From Zeimonas sp937903095 (GTDB taxonomy: Bacteria > Pseudomonadota > Gammaproteobacteria > Burkholderiales > Burkholderiaceae_E): DNA of 22,865 nucleotides. Position 1 is the first letter of the stretch, and each line of letters opens with the position of its first letter. The stretch is from contig CALCZN010000348.1 in the NCBI GenBank assembly GCA_937903095.1, positions 1 to 22,865 on the forward strand, given 5' to 3'. This document shows, piece by piece, positions 7,625 to 15,692 of the stretch. Below the pieces are notes generated by a model that was not told the origin of the DNA, did not search any database, and worked only from the letters and a program-made list of their open reading frames with translations. Both the position numbers and the translations under genes were made by a program.

Positions 7625-8769
7625 GAGTCACCCACGTACGTACGACTCCGTTGGCCGTTCCCTTCCTCGATGCGCACGTGACGTGGATGGGCGCGTTCTC
7701 GACGAAATCGACGCTGCTCATCGAGGTGTTCACCGACGAGGGCCTGGTGGGCCTCGGCGAAGCGCCGGGCGTGCCGTTTCCCGACGTGGTCCAGATCGTC
7801 GTGCACGAGTTCGAGCACCTGCTGCGCGGGATGGACCCTTTCGACGTCCTCGAGTTCAACCGCCGCTGCATCGGCTCGCAAAGCTGGCACCGCTTCCGCA
7901 GCCTCGCCAATTACGCGCTCGGCGGAATCGACATCGCGCTCTGGGACCTCGCCGGCAAGAAGCTCGGCCAACCGCTGCATCGACTGCTCGGCGGCGCCCT
8001 GCGCGACCGGATCGACATCTACGGATGGGTGCCGCGCAAAGCGCCCGACGAGATGCGCGAGGACGCCCGTCGCTTCAAGGAGCAGGGCTTCGGCGTGCTC
8101 TACGCGAAGGTGGGGCTGGGCGTCGAGCGCGACGCCGCCGACCTGGCGGCGATCCGCGAGGGCGCGGGCTACGACGTGGAGCTCCGCGTCGACGCGAACG
8201 GCGCCTGGACGCCGTCCCAGGCCGTGCGCGAGATCCGCAGGCTCGAGCGGTTCGAACTTTCGTGGGTCGAACAACCGGTCACCGAGGACGACTTCGACGG
8301 CTTCGAGCACGTGCGCCGCTCGGTGGGAACGCCGCTGTGCATCGATCAGGGCGCGCAGACGAACCCGCTCGCCTACCGGGCGATCACGAGGCGCCTGGCC
8401 GACTTCATCTGCCTCGACGTGCACCGCATGGGCGGCATCCTTCCGCTCAAGGAAATGTCTGCGCTGGCGAAGGAAGCCAACATCGGCGTCTGCCGGCACG
8501 CCGGGCCCGAATACGGGATCTCGTCGATGGCGCACCTGCACGTGCTCGCCACGCTGCCGAACCTCACGACCGGCAACCAGACCTACGGGACGATGATCGT
8601 CGACGACATCGTGCACGAGCCGACGCGGGCCTTCGAGAACGGCTGCCTGCGCGTACCCGATGGGCCCGGCATCGGTGTCACGCTCGATCCGCAGAAGGTG
8701 GCGAAATACGCGGAGATGTACCGCGAGATGCGCAAGGGCCACCACCTCGTGGCGCCGCCGCAGGCATGA
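7621..8769 (+). CDS. Enolase-superfamily enzyme (mandelate racemase/muconate-lactonizing type)
   Basis: Cytoplasmic metal-dependent enzyme of 382 residues, the normal size for this group, with an N-terminal capping domain (1-125) and a modified TIM barrel. Likely Mg ligands are D191 (VDANG), E217 (VEQP) and D242 (CIDQG). K163 (YAKVG) matches the second lysine of the KxK acid/base motif, but the first position is Y161. D266 (LDVHR) and H293 (CRHAG) look like the Asp-His dyad of mandelate racemase-type enzymes. The glutamate usually found some five residues after the PN motif appears to be N319. These assignments come from motif reading, not alignment. Probably a sugar-acid dehydratase, racemase or related enzyme; exact reaction unknown. 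Start codon overlaps the tctA stop (ATGA), so it is coupled to transport. Confidence 0.9.
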   Translation: MRVTHVRTTPLAVPFLDAHVTWMGAFSTKSTLLIEVFTDEGLVGLGEAPGVPFPDVVQIVVHEFEHLLRGMDPFDVLEFNRRCIGSQSWHRFRSLANYALGGIDIALWDLAGKKLGQPLHRLLGGALRDRIDIYGWVPRKAPDEMREDARRFKEQGFGVLYAKVGLGVERDAADLAAIREGAGYDVELRVDANGAWTPSQAVREIRRLERFELSWVEQPVTEDDFDGFEHVRRSVGTPLCIDQGAQTNPLAYRAITRRLADFICLDVHRMGGILPLKEMSALAKEANIGVCRHAGPEYGISSMAHLHVLATLPNLTTGNQTYGTMIVDDIVHEPTRAFENGCLRVPDGPGIGVTLDPQKVAKYAEMYREMRKGHHLVAPPQA

Positions 8770-10058
8770 GCGCTCGAGGCACGCGAAACGAGACGCAACG
8801 AACGAGCAAGACCCGCATGAACGACACGATCACCGCCCCGTGGCCCACGCTCGATGAACTGGCGCGTTCACTGCGGTCGCTCGAGACCGGCGGGCACTGC
8901 CGGATCGGCTCGATCGGCCGCTCCTCCGAAGGACGCGAGATTCCGCTGGCGACCATCACCGATTCCACCGTGGAAGACGAGGACAAGGAAGCCGCGATCC
9001 TGCTCGCCGGCGAACATGGCGACGAGAAAAGCGGTACGACGTCGATGTTGCGCATCGCCGAATGGCTCTGCGGCGACGATCCTCGCGCGGCGCAGATCCG
9101 CCGCACGCAGACCGTGCACGTTCTGCCCGTCGTCAACCCCGACGGCTATGCGATCCACAAGGGATTCACCGCGCAGGACATCGACCTCTACGTCGGCTTC
9201 TCGCCGACCGGAGAGCTTCCGTCTGCCGAGGCGCAGGCGGTGTGGCGGTTCGTCGAGGACTGCATTCCCGACGTCCTCGTGAACCTGCACGGCGGGCGTT
9301 TCGAGAACACGATGCGCTCGTTCCTGAACAACACGGTGACGGCCTTCCACCCGGAGATCGCCGAGGCAATGGATGCGGCCGCCGACGCGGCCGGCTGGCC
9401 GCAGCCCCGGAACTCGGAGTTCGAGCAGTTCCCGGCGATCGGCGATCCTCTCTCGCGCGTCGAGCGCCCGGGGCGCCCGGCCGTACCTTTCTCGAGCAAC
9501 GTCGCGGCGGCCGCGAAGAAGTTCCACACGCTCTCGGTGCTGATGCACACGGACGGCGAGGAGGAATGCGTCGTCCGGCTGCAGCGCCTGCTCGAGTTCG
9601 GCTCTTCGTGCTGGCCCACGGAGCGCTATGCGGGTTATCCGAACCGGGTGCTCGGCGCGCAGGGCAATGCGCTGCTCACCGCGTACGGCCGTACGCCGGG
9701 TGCACGCCGGCGAAGCCGCGCCGAGCTCGCACGCAACATCGACGGGCTCTCGCTGCTCGCAGCCTCGTGTCCTCCCGGTCGGGGCATCGCCGTGCTGCAC
9801 CGGCGCACGAAGCCCTTCATCCACCACGGCGCAGGTGTCCGGCTGCGAATCCCGAAGAACTCGACGCTCACGTCAGTCACTCTGAACGGGGAGCGACTCG
9901 AACGCTCCGAGGGGCACGGCTACCTGCAATGGAAGGATCCCCGTTGGAGCGTCGTCCAGGTGAACCTCCTGGAAGGGTGGCCGGCGGCGAGCACGCGGGC
10001 GTTGGGGGGTGATACGTTGCCCGCGGACATCGCGGTGGTCATGCTGGAATTCCGATAG
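8766..10058 (+). CDS. M14-like zinc metallocarboxypeptidase/deacylase
   Basis: Putative zinc hydrolase of 430 residues. Numbered from the downstream Met (8817), the family signature is H67-x-x-E70 (GEHGDEKSG) with the third zinc ligand at H158 (VNLHGG); NPDG follows VLPVV at about 107-110, as in M14 carboxypeptidases. The catalytic glutamate may lie in MHTDGEEE, but this is uncertain. No signal peptide is seen, so a cytoplasmic role on an imported peptide-like or N-acyl compound is likely. The ATG at 8766 overlaps the previous stop (ATGA) and fits the coupling seen along this operon. The ATG at 8817 would give 413 residues and removes a charged, weakly conserved-looking leader. The C-terminal part (from about 280) is not assigned. 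Last gene of the operon. Confidence 0.85.
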   Translation: MSARGTRNETQRTSKTRMNDTITAPWPTLDELARSLRSLETGGHCRIGSIGRSSEGREIPLATITDSTVEDEDKEAAILLAGEHGDEKSGTTSMLRIAEWLCGDDPRAAQIRRTQTVHVLPVVNPDGYAIHKGFTAQDIDLYVGFSPTGELPSAEAQAVWRFVEDCIPDVLVNLHGGRFENTMRSFLNNTVTAFHPEIAEAMDAAADAAGWPQPRNSEFEQFPAIGDPLSRVERPGRPAVPFSSNVAAAAKKFHTLSVLMHTDGEEECVVRLQRLLEFGSSCWPTERYAGYPNRVLGAQGNALLTAYGRTPGARRRSRAELARNIDGLSLLAASCPPGRGIAVLHRRTKPFIHHGAGVRLRIPKNSTLTSVTLNGERLERSEGHGYLQWKDPRWSVVQVNLLEGWPAASTRALGGDTLPADIAVVMLEFR

Positions 10059-10332
10059 GCGGCAGTTCGACTCCAGGCCGATGCACGGTCGGCCGGGATC
10101 GCAACGCGTTGCCGGACACGACGGTCCCGTTGCCTCGCAGTCGCCGAGGTTTCTCGCAGACGAACGACCACAGAGTGTCAGCGATCCGGAACACCGAGCC
10201 GTGCACGGCACCGGCCGCGATGATCCCGGCGGATCTGGCTATCATTTCCACAGGGGTGGGCTCGCGGCCTCGAGTGCGACGGCCGGTTCTCGCCGCGCTG
10301 CACCGCGTGCCGCTCCACCTGCTGCAACGACC
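10059..10332. other. Intergenic region before the AraC-type gene
   Basis: A 274-bp gap with no credible gene. No hairpin with a T-tract closes the preceding operon. A TATCAT hexamer at 10240-10245 (5 of 6 matches to a -10 box) could serve the AraC-family gene, but no acceptable -35 lies 16-18 bp upstream. The promoter therefore remains unassigned. Confidence 0.4.
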
Positions 10333-11421
10333 ATGTCCCGACTTCGCGAACTCTGCTTCTCATCCCGCTTCGTATCGGCATTCCTGGACGAAGCCGGCAT
10401 TCGCGACGGCGAACGCGAGGCGGCACTGCGCGCCGCCGGCATTGCCCGGCAGGCGATGCAATCCGGGCGGGCCCTCGTCACCGAGGAGCAGTTCGCGGCA
10501 TTGTTCAGGCATCTGGCGAACAGCCTCGAGGACGAACTGCCGGGGCTGCTTTCCAGGCCGCTGCGCTGCGGCGCGATGAAATACGCGGCGCTCAGCGTGA
10601 TCTCCTCACCGTCGCTGGGTGTCGCTCTGCGACGCCACGCGCGCTACCTGAATCTCGTCATCCACGACTTCGAGGTATCGTTCGAGCCGGGCCCGACGGC
10701 GAGCACGATCGCGTTCGAACCGGATTCGGACCGCCCGACGAAGGAGATGGCGTTCTCCCTGATGCTGAAGCTCTTCCACGGGCTCGCATCCTGGCTCGTG
10801 GGCCGCGATCTTCCCTTGGCAGGAGTGAATTTCACGTTCGCTGCCCCCTCGTATGCCGACGACCTCCGGGAGCTCTATCCGGGGCCAGTGAAATTCGGCC
10901 GCGACAGGAACGAACTCGTTTTCTCCTCGTCGCTTCTCGATCTCCGCGTTCAGCGCAACCCGCAGGACCTGCGCCGCTTCCTCGAACGACAGCCGCTCGA
11001 CTGGCTCTCGGTGCGTTTCGCCGAACGACCGCTCGTGCAGCGCGTACGCGAGTTCCTGCTCCAGGCGGAACATGCGGCTTCGACGATCGAGGACGCAGCG
11101 CACCACCTGGGGATGTCCTCTCGCAACCTGAGCCGGCATCTCAAGGAAGAGGGCGCTTCCTTCCGCGAGGTCAAGGACGGGTTGCGCTTCGAGCTCGCCG
11201 TCGCGCGGCTCACCCAGACCGACGACGCGCTGTCCGTCATCGCCCAGGACCTGGGTTTCTCCGACGCGTCCGCGTTCCACAGGGCATTTCGTGCCTGGAC
11301 CGGCGTCGCACCGGGATCGTTTCGCCGTCGCCCGGGCACGGACGGACGGCGAGACGCCGGCGGCGTCCCACGAAGGCCTTCGCCCGGCTCGACGATGCAA
11401 GCGGCGACGAACGGAAGCTAG
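10333..11421 (+). CDS. AraC-family transcriptional regulator with Arabinose_bd-type N-terminal domain
   Basis: Regulator of 362 residues. The N-terminal effector region (about 12-200) resembles the OruR/ArgR-like Arabinose_bd domain (FVSAFLDEAGI, then KYAALSVISSPSLGVALRR). The C-terminal DNA-binding domain has two helix-turn-helix units: about 251-273 (TIEDAAHHLGMSSRNLSRHL) and 300-322 (LSVIAQDLGFSDASAFHRAF), followed by the usual W-x-G-x-x-P-x-x-F-R ending (AWTGVAPGSFRR). A Gly/Arg/Ser-rich tail of about 30 residues follows. The ATG at 10333 has only a poor Shine-Dalgarno sequence, but the domain begins right after it. It may control the upstream TTT operon or the convergent acyl-CoA ligase operon; position alone does not decide. 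Confidence 0.92.
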   Translation: MSRLRELCFSSRFVSAFLDEAGIRDGEREAALRAAGIARQAMQSGRALVTEEQFAALFRHLANSLEDELPGLLSRPLRCGAMKYAALSVISSPSLGVALRRHARYLNLVIHDFEVSFEPGPTASTIAFEPDSDRPTKEMAFSLMLKLFHGLASWLVGRDLPLAGVNFTFAAPSYADDLRELYPGPVKFGRDRNELVFSSSLLDLRVQRNPQDLRRFLERQPLDWLSVRFAERPLVQRVREFLLQAEHAASTIEDAAHHLGMSSRNLSRHLKEEGASFREVKDGLRFELAVARLTQTDDALSVIAQDLGFSDASAFHRAFRAWTGVAPGSFRRRPGTDGRRDAGGVPRRPSPGSTMQAATNGS

Positions 11422-11429
11422 TCGGCGTA

Positions 11430-12950
11430 CTAGGCGATCATCTCCCGCCTGCCCGACCAGAAGGGCGCGCGCAGTTCGTGCTTGAGCACCTTGCCCGGCC
11501 CCGATTTCGGCAGCGGATCCCGGCGCAGTTCGATGCGCTTGGGAACCTTGTAGCCGGCGATGTACTGCCGGCAATGCTCGATCAGTTCGTCCGGCGTGAC
11601 CTCGCTGCGGGGGACGACGACCGCATGCACCGCCTCGCCCCATTTCGGGTCGGGAATCCCGAACACGGCGGCCTCGAGCACCGCCGGGTGCCGGTAGAGA
11701 ACCGATTCGACCTCCGTCGAGTAGACGTTCTCGCCGCCGGAAATGATCATGTCCTTCTTCCGGTCGACGAGGAAGACGTACTGCTCCTCGTCGGCATGGC
11801 CGAGGTCGCCGGTGTAGTACCACCCGTCGCGCAGCACTCGCGCCGTTTCTTCCGGCTTGTTCCAGTAGCCGGCCATGACGTTGCCGCCCCGGACGACGAC
11901 TTCGCCGACTTCTCCGGCGGCCGCTTCCTGCCCGTCGTCGCGCAGGATTCGGACTTCGACGCCGACGACCGGCTGGCCGCAGGAGCGTGCGCGCGGGCCG
12001 TCCAGCGCATCCTGCTCGTCCTGCATGACGGTCGCGACGGCGGTCGTCTCGGTCGCACCGAACCAGTGCGACAACCGGGCGCCGGGAAAGGCCCGATGAA
12101 TCCGCCGCATGACTTCGATGGCGCTCGGAGACCCCCCGTGCCCCAGCTCGCCGAGGCGCGACACGTCGCGCGGACTCGCGAGCTGCGCTTCGGCGAGCAG
12201 CGCGAGCATCGTCGTGACGGCGAAGCTTCGCGTCACGCGCTCCCGCTCCAGAAGGTCGAGCGCCGCGTGCGCCTCGAAGGAGGGCAGAAGCACCTGGCAG
12301 CCGCCCATCCAGACCGTCGGCAGCAGCGAGAACGTTCCGGAAGCGTGAAACATCGGCGACAGCAGTCCGAAGCGGTCGTCGCGCCGGAAGGTGTGGGACA
12401 TCAGCACGTACTTCGCGTTCTCGACGAGGTTGGCGTGCGTCAGCATCACGCCCTTCGACTTCCCGGTCGTTCCGCCGGTATAGAAGAGCCCGGCCAGCGC
12501 ATCTCCCGTCGGCGCGTCCCTGCGAAGGTCCATGGGCGGCGCGGCATCCACCAGGGCATCGTAGTCGCCGGGAATGCGAATGACGCGCTCGACCGATCGG
12601 GCCAGTTCCCCGGGATCGCGGTCGGTGATGAGGACGCGCGCTCCCGCGTCCTCGAGCGCGTAGCGCAGCTCGGGAGCCGCATGCCGCGTGTTGAGCGGCA
12701 CGATCGCGTAGCCGGCGGCAGGGATCGCCATGTACGCCTCGAGGTAGCGATGCGAGTTGGCCGACAGGAAGGCGACCCGGTCGCCGCGCCGCAGCCCGAT
12801 CGCGCGCAGTCCGCCGGCGAGCTTCTGGCACCGCGCGTCGAGCTCTCGATACGTCAGGCGCCGCTCGTGATCGATCACGGCCTCCGACTCCGCCGCGACC
12901 AGGAGCGCCCGGTTCAACGGATCGATGTATCGGTTCATGTGGGCGGCCAT
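11430..12950 (-). CDS. Acyl-CoA synthetase (AMP-dependent CoA ligase, ANL superfamily)
   Basis: Activates a carboxylic acid to its CoA thioester through an acyl-adenylate. The protein has 506 residues, the usual length. Visible core motifs are the P-loop YTGGTTGKSKG (157-167), FGATE (297-301), YTGDLG (379-384), the hinge region DRKKDMIISGGENVYSTEVE (396-415) and the catalytic lysine K487 in PKSGPGKVLK. Substrate chain length or aromatic preference cannot be read by eye. The ATG at 12950 has GGGAG directly against it; the in-frame ATG at 12938 (M5) lies 12 nt from the same sequence and is about equally plausible. It is the last gene of the six-gene minus-strand operon, 7 bp after the GST stop. 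Its end is only 8 bp from the end of the convergent AraC-type gene, with no terminator between. Confidence 0.94.
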   Translation of the reverse strand: MAAHMNRYIDPLNRALLVAAESEAVIDHERRLTYRELDARCQKLAGGLRAIGLRRGDRVAFLSANSHRYLEAYMAIPAAGYAIVPLNTRHAAPELRYALEDAGARVLITDRDPGELARSVERVIRIPGDYDALVDAAPPMDLRRDAPTGDALAGLFYTGGTTGKSKGVMLTHANLVENAKYVLMSHTFRRDDRFGLLSPMFHASGTFSLLPTVWMGGCQVLLPSFEAHAALDLLERERVTRSFAVTTMLALLAEAQLASPRDVSRLGELGHGGSPSAIEVMRRIHRAFPGARLSHWFGATETTAVATVMQDEQDALDGPRARSCGQPVVGVEVRILRDDGQEAAAGEVGEVVVRGGNVMAGYWNKPEETARVLRDGWYYTGDLGHADEEQYVFLVDRKKDMIISGGENVYSTEVESVLYRHPAVLEAAVFGIPDPKWGEAVHAVVVPRSEVTPDELIEHCRQYIAGYKVPKRIELRRDPLPKSGPGKVLKHELRAPFWSGRREMIA

Positions 12951-12957
12951 CTCCCGG

Positions 12958-13608
12958 TCAGGAACGGGCGGCGGCCGCCGCCTCCTTCCGCTCCTGCGTC
13001 ACCGTCCGGAAGCAGGGTCGATCACCGAGCGACTTCAGGTACGGCTTGAGCGCGGCGACCGGCTCGAGGAAATCGCGCCCGAAGACGGCCTTCGTCGTCA
13101 TCGACACGATCGGCAGATGAACGAAGGCGGCGCAATCGGCGAGAGTGAACTCGCTGCCTGCGATGTACGGCGAGAACTTCGCCAGGCGCGCAAGGCCTTT
13201 CACGCCCTTGGCGAGATTCTCCTGCACGCGCTCTTTCGTCTCGGCGGAAGCGCTCTTCCCGAGGAACGCCGCGGGATACAACGCCCTTGCCTCGAGTTCG
13301 AGGTGAAGCTCGATGTACTCGATCAGTTCCCGGACTTTCGCTCGCGCCAGCGCATCGCCGGGCAGCAGCGGCTTCTCCGGATAGGCGTCCTCGAGATACT
13401 CGCAGATCACCCGCGATTCCGTGAGGGCGTCGCCGCCGACTTCGAGAAACGGCACCTTCCCCAAGGGCGACCGCTCGAGGAAAGCCGGGTCCTGGGACGG
13501 CGCCGCGGCCTTGTCCTCCTCGAACGCGATGCCCTTCTCCAGCAGCACCAGCCGGACCTTGTTGCAGTAATTGCTCGTGCGCACGCCGCACAGTCGAATC
13601 GTCGACAT
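12958..13608 (-). CDS. Glutathione S-transferase family protein
   Basis: Cytoplasmic thiol-dependent transferase or isomerase of 216 residues, the usual length. The N-terminal thioredoxin-fold domain has TSNYCNKVRLVLLEKGI (11-27), where S12 or C15 may be the active-site residue, the cis-proline at V52-P53, and the Glu-Ser pair at 64-65 that holds the gamma-glutamyl part of glutathione. The all-helical C-terminal domain has the N-capping box region FTLADCAAF. In aromatic catabolic operons such proteins often act as isomerases or dehalogenases; here the role is unknown. It sits 37 bp after the DUF169 gene and 7 bp before the CoA ligase gene, so it is part of the same transcript. The start is ATG at 13608. 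Confidence 0.92.
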   Translation of the reverse strand: MSTIRLCGVRTSNYCNKVRLVLLEKGIAFEEDKAAAPSQDPAFLERSPLGKVPFLEVGGDALTESRVICEYLEDAYPEKPLLPGDALARAKVRELIEYIELHLELEARALYPAAFLGKSASAETKERVQENLAKGVKGLARLAKFSPYIAGSEFTLADCAAFVHLPIVSMTTKAVFGRDFLEPVAALKPYLKSLGDRPCFRTVTQERKEAAAAARS

Positions 13609-13645
13609 CGTCTGGATTCCCGTCCTCGATCTGGTCAGTGTTTGA

Positions 13646-14422
13646 TCAGGCTGCTCCGGCGTTCGGATAGCTGACCGCCATCCCCGCGCGGGCGTCCCTC
13701 TCGATGCCGTACTGCGGCACCGGGTATCGCAGGCCGTTGCGGCCCAGCGCCTCCATTCCTGCCAATGCGGTCGCCAGCATTTCGGGAGGCAGCGCCATCA
13801 GCATTTCGTCGTCGAGCACGCCGCCGTAGCGGCGCTCCGCGAAGCAGGGGATCGACAGGCTGGGCGAGCGCGTCTTCAGTGCGCGTCCCCAGGAGTCGGC
13901 GCACGAAGACTCGCCGACGAAGCTCCAGTCGAAGCGCTTGTACCCTGCCCACTGAAGGCCGTTGATGAAATACATCATGGCCCCGGGTGTCGCGTAGAAC
14001 AACGCGATATCCGGCGGATCGAGCCGGCCGGCTGCCAGCGGCGACACGGCGAGCGCGCGGAACCTGCCCGCGGGCACGACGTTCATCTCGGCCTGGTGCC
14101 TGCCTGCATCCTCCACGGTCGCGTACCAGACGCCTGCCAGGTCGCGGCCGGATCGCCAGCGTTCGTCCTGCCCGCCGAGGCCGACGACCGCCCGGCATTG
14201 ATCCCCGACGAGGTTCTCCGCCGTCACGCCCACCGTCCATCCGAGGCGAGCGGCCTGCGCGACGATCTGATCGAGGGTATGCACCTGCGCCGGACGCCGG
14301 ATCCGCGGGATGCTTTCCATCCGGTCCGCGCTCTCGAACAGCTTCATGCCGATCGGGATGGTCCGCAGCTTCAGCATCTTCTCGAGCGACGCGGCCGCCT
14401 CGGCCAGCGCAGTCTTCCGCAA
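13646..14422 (-). CDS. DUF169-family protein
   Basis: Protein of 258 residues that I recognise as a DUF169 (COG2043-like) member from its opening (LKLRTIPIGMKLFE) and the late segment RRYGGVLDDEMLMALPPEML. The family has no settled function. Three cysteines lie at C76 (GDQCRAVVGLG), C174 (GESSCADS) and C193 (SIPCFAERR), in segments that look like the conserved ones of the family; a metal or cluster role is possible but unproven. No signal peptide or membrane segment. The start is TTG at 14422, with GGAGG 6 nt upstream; no ATG lies near that fits the reading frame and spacing as well. It follows the second binding-protein gene by 19 bp and precedes the GST gene, so it belongs to the operon. 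Confidence 0.82.
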   Translation of the reverse strand: MRKTALAEAAASLEKMLKLRTIPIGMKLFESADRMESIPRIRRPAQVHTLDQIVAQAARLGWTVGVTAENLVGDQCRAVVGLGGQDERWRSGRDLAGVWYATVEDAGRHQAEMNVVPAGRFRALAVSPLAAGRLDPPDIALFYATPGAMMYFINGLQWAGYKRFDWSFVGESSCADSWGRALKTRSPSLSIPCFAERRYGGVLDDEMLMALPPEMLATALAGMEALGRNGLRYPVPQYGIERDARAGMAVSYPNAGAA

Positions 14423-14441
14423 GGGAAGCCTCCGATCGACG

Positions 14442-15653
14442 TCAGTTCTTCACGAGCGGACAACCGCCCTCGGACTCCGGCCGGAACGCCTCGTCGGCGG
14501 GAACCGTCGCGCGGAGCTTGTAGTAGTCGCCGGCATACCTGGATTCCTCCGGCTTCTTCACCTCGAACAGGTAGGCAGGCGTGACCACCCTGCCATCGGC
14601 GCGAACGCGCCCCTTGCCGTGCAGCGGATCGTCCACCGGCATCTCCTTCATCTTCGCCACGACTTTCGTGCCGTCGTCGGTTCCCGCGGCGGCGATCGCC
14701 TTCAGATAGTGCAGCGTCGCCGAATACGAGGCCGCGTGGATCATGTTCGGGAACCGGCCTCCGTACGCGGCGCCGTACCGTTTCGCGAACGCTCGCGTCT
14801 GCTCGTTCGCGTCCCAGTAAAACGTTTCGGTCAGCAGCAGCCCTTGCGCCTGCCGCAGTCCGAGCGCGTGCACGTCGGTGATGAAGACGAGCAGGCCGGC
14901 GAACTGCTGGCCCGCGGCCTGGACGCCGAATTCGGTTCCCTGCTTGATCGCGGTGATCGTGTCGTTGCCCGCGTTCGCCAGCCCGATGATCTTCGCCTTC
15001 GAACCGACCGCCTGCAGCAGGAACGACGAAAAATCGGCTGTGTTCAACGGATGCCGGACGTTGCCCACCACTGTGCCGCCGGTCTTCTTCACCACCGCCG
15101 AGGCGTCCCGCTCGAGGGCGTGGCCGAAGCTGTAGTCGGCGGTCAGGAAGAACCAGGTGTCGCCTCCGGTCTGCACGACCGCCCGCGCGGTCGAGTTCGA
15201 AAGCATCCAGGTGTCGTGGGCCCAATGGACCGTGTTCGGCGAGCAGGCCTTGCCCGTCAGATCGGAGGTCGCCACCGCGGTCGCCAGGAAAGCCTTGCCC
15301 TTCTGCTTCGCGAGCTCGTTCACCGCCAAGCCGACCGCCGAGTTCCCGGTGCCGAGGACGGCGTCGACGCCGTCGGCATCGAACCACTGGCGCGCGATCG
15401 ACGAGCCGAGGTCGGCCTTGTTCTGGTTGTCCGCAGACACCAGCTCGACCTTCAGGCCTTTCGCCGCCGCGGAAGACCGGAAGTCCTCGATGGCCAGGCG
15501 CGCCGCGACCACCGATCCCTGCCCGGCGCCCTCGGCGTACAGGCTCGACATGTCGTTCAGCACGCCGATCTTCACGACGCCGTCCGATACCTGGGCTTGC
15601 GCCGTTGCGGCCGCGATCAACGCCGCAGCGATCGAGATCCGTTTCCCTCTCAA
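14442..15653 (-). CDS. Liv-type ABC substrate-binding protein, paralogue B
   Basis: Periplasmic binding protein of 403 residues. A Sec signal (KRISIAAALIAAATAQAQ) is followed by VSDGVVKIGVLNDMS. The sequence follows the first paralogue closely along its whole length, with shared blocks such as GGDTWFFLTADYSFGHALER, NTADFSSFLLQA, FITDVHALGL and EGGCPLV at the end. Two cysteines (in KACSPNT and GGCPLV) are kept in both copies and could form a disulfide bridge. The start is TTG at 15653 with GGAGGAG upstream, while its paralogue uses ATG, so expression levels may differ. It lies 39 bp after the paralogue. No ABC permease or ATPase gene is in the operon, so it may use a remote transporter or act in sensing. 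Ligand unknown. Confidence 0.92.
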   Translation of the reverse strand: MRGKRISIAAALIAAATAQAQVSDGVVKIGVLNDMSSLYAEGAGQGSVVAARLAIEDFRSSAAAKGLKVELVSADNQNKADLGSSIARQWFDADGVDAVLGTGNSAVGLAVNELAKQKGKAFLATAVATSDLTGKACSPNTVHWAHDTWMLSNSTARAVVQTGGDTWFFLTADYSFGHALERDASAVVKKTGGTVVGNVRHPLNTADFSSFLLQAVGSKAKIIGLANAGNDTITAIKQGTEFGVQAAGQQFAGLLVFITDVHALGLRQAQGLLLTETFYWDANEQTRAFAKRYGAAYGGRFPNMIHAASYSATLHYLKAIAAAGTDDGTKVVAKMKEMPVDDPLHGKGRVRADGRVVTPAYLFEVKKPEESRYAGDYYKLRATVPADEAFRPESEGGCPLVKN

Positions 15654-15692
15654 GGTCTCCTCCGGAGCAGCTTCGTTTCCCGAGCGCGTCGG

